Of a stretch of DNA of 8,045 bases, positions 6,267-8,045 are shown piece after piece (the first letter of the stretch is position 1; every line of letters starts with the position of its first letter). Source of the DNA: Gammaproteobacteria bacterium (lineage in GTDB: Bacteria; Pseudomonadota; Gammaproteobacteria; Thiohalomonadales; Thiohalomonadaceae). The stretch spans positions 1-8,045 of the forward strand of contig JAPHSO010000025.1 in NCBI GenBank assembly GCA_026193675.1, in the 5' to 3' direction. A program made the translations under genes and the position numbers. Under the pieces are notes generated by a model, which was given only the letters and a program-made list of their open reading frames with translations, had not been told where the DNA came from and did not search any database.

Positions 6267-6315
6267 TTCAACGGTATCTACTTTAATATTAATCATAAAA
6301 AGTAATAGCAAAAAA

Positions 6316-6861
6316 ATGATGACAAGAACGCTCATAAATATATTGGCCCTGGTAATTTTTGGGCTTTCATCGGCCCAGGCAGTTGAAACCAGCCGTAATC
6401 CTGATCAACACTTCTTTCAGGAGAGTTTTTGGGATTTCTCTGAAGAGCTTGAGATGGCACGGGAAGAGGGTAAGAAGGGGATTGTTATCTTTTTTGAGCT
6501 GACTGAGTGTCCCTTCTGTCATTGGATGAAGCAGAACGTGCTTAATCAGGTTTCAGTACAAAACTATTATCGAGAAAATTTCAGGGTTTTCCGCCTGGAT
6601 ATTGAGGGTGATGTCGAGATGGTCGATTTCCAGGGAAACACAACGACCATGAAGGCCTTTGCCAACAAGGCGAGAGTTCGTGCAACTCCGGTTATCGGAT
6701 TCTTTGATTTAGAGGGAAATATGGTTCAGCGCTATACCGGTAAAACTGCAGATCCTCAGGAGTTTATCTGGTTAGCTGAATTTGTGGTTGCCGAGAAGTA
6801 TAAAGAGACTAAGTTCACTCGCTATAAGAGGGAACGAAGAAGAGAAACGCGTCGTAAATAG
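6316..6861 (+). CDS. SoxW-like periplasmic thioredoxin-fold protein
   Basis: The 181-residue product carries a signal peptide (MMTRTLINILALVIFGLSSA, then QA, cut after A22). The mature part follows the SoxW-like thioredoxin pattern: RNPDQHFFQESFWDFSEELE, EEGKKGIVIFFELTECPFC with redox CPFC (C65, C68), LDIEGDVEMVDFQGN (94-108), and cis-proline loop RVRATPVIGFFD (P125). SoxW-type proteins are periplasmic thioredoxins described with sulfur-oxidation genes, where they act on disulfides of partner proteins; no sox structural gene is visible here. The CPFC dipeptide differs from the CPPC of the preceding TlpA-type protein. The C-terminus is strikingly basic (RYKRERRRETRRK, residues 169-181). Two tandem ATGs (6316, 6319) are possible starts and no clear Shine-Dalgarno sequence precedes them. 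The TolC-family gene starts 12 bp downstream, so the pair is likely an operon. Confidence 0.87.
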   Translation: MMTRTLINILALVIFGLSSAQAVETSRNPDQHFFQESFWDFSEELEMAREEGKKGIVIFFELTECPFCHWMKQNVLNQVSVQNYYRENFRVFRLDIEGDVEMVDFQGNTTTMKAFANKARVRATPVIGFFDLEGNMVQRYTGKTADPQEFIWLAEFVVAEKYKETKFTRYKRERRRETRRK

Positions 6862-6873
6862 CAGAGTAGTCTA

Positions 6874-8045
6874 ATGATGATTCGGAAAGTCACCATTTTA
6901 TCTATCCTGCTGAACCTCCAACTAACAACTGTTAGCGCAGAACCCCAACCACTTCCACAACCGCTCACTCTTGAGCAGGCGCTTAGCTATGCTGGAGAGG
7001 CAAATAGCCCAGAGCTGGCTGCCATCTACTCCAGAGAGATGGCTCTGAATGCTGAAAGTGGACTGATAGAGGCATCCGATTCAACTCAAGTTACCCTTGA
7101 TGGACAGATTGAGTGGGCAGAACCTCTGAACTCTCCTGGGGAGTGGGTCGACAACCATAAGGCTTCAATCTCAATTCGCAAAAGTCTCTACGATTTTGGA
7201 CGCATTGAAGGCAACCATACACTTAATCGAGTGGAGCAGGATGCGCTTCGTAATGAACTGATCTCAGCCCGTTGGCAACGACGAGAGCAGATCATGACCC
7301 GCTTTTTTAATGTGTTGTTGGCAGATAGAACGGCAGATAGAAATGAAGAGGAGATGGCCGGCGCCTTTATCCAGTTTGATCGGATTGGAGAGCGTCAGAA
7401 GTTGGGACAGGCATCGGATCTAGAGGTGCTGCAGAAAGAGAGCCATTACCAGCAGGTGTTTTTAAAAAGAAACCGGGGAATTGCCCAACAGCGTCTGGCC
7501 CGCTCTCAACTTGCAATTGCTCTGAATCGAGCGGGTGATCTACCTGAAAATTTGACTACACCGGAATTACCTACCTTAGAATTCGTCCTACCAGAGTATG
7601 AATTAATCTTAAACAAAGTGCTGTCAGAAAACCGCGCGCTGTATGCCATGAATCGAAAGATTGATGCGGCACAGCAAGAGATTAGCGTGATATCAAAGGG
7701 GAGTCTGCCCAGCATCAGCGGTGAGATTGTATTGGCAGATACGACTCGTCCAACCGGTACTAGCGACCGTTGGCGTGTCGGGGTAAAACTCTCTATGCCG
7801 CTCTATGATGGCGGAAGCAATCGAGCTCTACTCTCCAAGGGAAGAGCCTCTATCCACAAGCTTCAAGCAGATCGTGATGCGTTAAGAGCAGATCTTGAAC
7901 GGATGGTTCTAAGTGAATGGTTACGGCTTCAGGAGTTACGACAGCAGGCGAAAGCGGCACTGATCGAGCTCGATTATCGAGAGCTCTATCTCGACAATAG
8001 TCGGGCTGAATATGAGCTGGAATTTAAAACCGACCTCGGAAATGC
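6874..8045 (+). CDS. TolC-family outer membrane efflux protein, 3' end cut by window
   Basis: From ATG 6874 (or the adjacent 6877) 390 codons are open to the window edge. A signal peptide (MMIRKVTILSILLNLQLTTV, then SA, cut near A22) leads into LTLEQALSYAGEANSPEL, the usual opening of outer membrane efflux proteins, which assemble as trimeric channels for RND, ABC or type I exporters. The internal duplication is visible: SIRKSLYDFGRIEGN (about 97-111) and KLSMPLYDGGSNRALLSKGR (about 307-326) are the two equivalent strand-to-helix passages. Long helical, Gln/Glu/Arg-rich coiled-coil stretches follow each. The visible end, RAEYELEFKTDLGNA, is the conserved block near the C-terminus, so only a few dozen residues should be missing. 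It directly follows the SoxW-like gene; an adaptor and pump gene would be expected beyond the edge. Substrate is unknown. Confidence 0.92.
   Translation, partial: MMIRKVTILSILLNLQLTTVSAEPQPLPQPLTLEQALSYAGEANSPELAAIYSREMALNAESGLIEASDSTQVTLDGQIEWAEPLNSPGEWVDNHKASISIRKSLYDFGRIEGNHTLNRVEQDALRNELISARWQRREQIMTRFFNVLLADRTADRNEEEMAGAFIQFDRIGERQKLGQASDLEVLQKESHYQQVFLKRNRGIAQQRLARSQLAIALNRAGDLPENLTTPELPTLEFVLPEYELILNKVLSENRALYAMNRKIDAAQQEISVISKGSLPSISGEIVLADTTRPTGTSDRWRVGVKLSMPLYDGGSNRALLSKGRASIHKLQADRDALRADLERMVLSEWLRLQELRQQAKAALIELDYRELYLDNSRAEYELEFKTDLGN

Larger units (their letters stand above)
5958..6315. other. AT-rich intergenic stretch with no recognised gene
   Basis: This 358-bp gap lies between two exported thioredoxin genes. 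By direct count 6121-6300 is 30% G+C, far lower than the surrounding coding sequence. It holds a long-spaced inverted repeat (6047-6108), an 81-codon plus-strand open frame (6021-6266) and a TTAATATTAA palindrome (6283-6292). Weak promoter-like hexamers for the next gene are TTGATT (6263-6268) with TATTAA (6287-6292), 18 bp apart. No terminator, tRNA or known RNA motif was recognised. Confidence 0.6.

Noticed and set aside
7506..7715. Minus-strand frame of 69 codons within the TolC gene
   Set aside because: No family resemblance, no start signals, and it is fully antisense to conserved TolC-family sequence.
1..8045. CRISPR, transposon, phage, tRNA or rRNA content
   Set aside because: No regular direct repeats, transposase or integrase motifs, target-site duplications, or tRNA/rRNA-like segments were seen on either strand.

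Overview
The window looks like a piece of gammaproteobacterial chromosome of roughly balanced base composition. The gene order purM, DUF2066 protein, PerM-type membrane protein, hda, wrbA, arsC matches a neighbourhood I know from Pseudomonas and relatives. Parts of it are also close together in E. coli (hda, yfgD and perM near purM). The right half resembles sulfur-oxidising gammaproteobacteria, because it has a SoxW-type thioredoxin next to a TolC-family gene; that lineage guess is inference.

Layout, left to right. Positions 1-761 (minus) hold the first 253 codons of purM, cut by the window edge. A divergent intergenic stretch follows. Then three tightly packed plus-strand genes run as one likely operon: an exported DUF2066 protein (950-2029), a PerM/AI-2E-family membrane protein (2039-3076), and hda (3069-3785), which starts at a GTG inside the end of the membrane-protein gene. 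Two minus-strand genes converge on them: arsC/yfgD-like (4717-4370), then wrbA (4370-3777). These are joined by a TAATG stop/start overlap, and the 3' end of wrbA overlaps the 3' end of hda.

An AT-rich divergent region (4718-4904) carries candidate promoters and two short palindromes. It is followed by a LysM lipoprotein (4905-5363) ending at a clear intrinsic terminator, then a secreted TlpA-type thioredoxin (5508-5957). A 358-bp AT-rich gap (5958-6315) holds a long-range inverted repeat and an 81-codon open frame of unknown meaning. The window closes with a SoxW-like periplasmic thioredoxin (6316-6861) and, 12 bp later, a TolC-family outer membrane protein (6874 to the edge), truncated close to its C-terminus.

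The left half is housekeeping: purine synthesis, shut-off of replication initiation (Hda), quinone and redox protection. The right half is envelope biology: one peptidoglycan-binding lipoprotein, two exported thioredoxin-fold proteins and an export channel. No phage, transposon, CRISPR, tRNA or rRNA was seen. I see no convincing new system. The most open questions are the 5958-6315 gap and whether the SoxW-like/TolC pair begins a redox-linked export cluster beyond the right edge.
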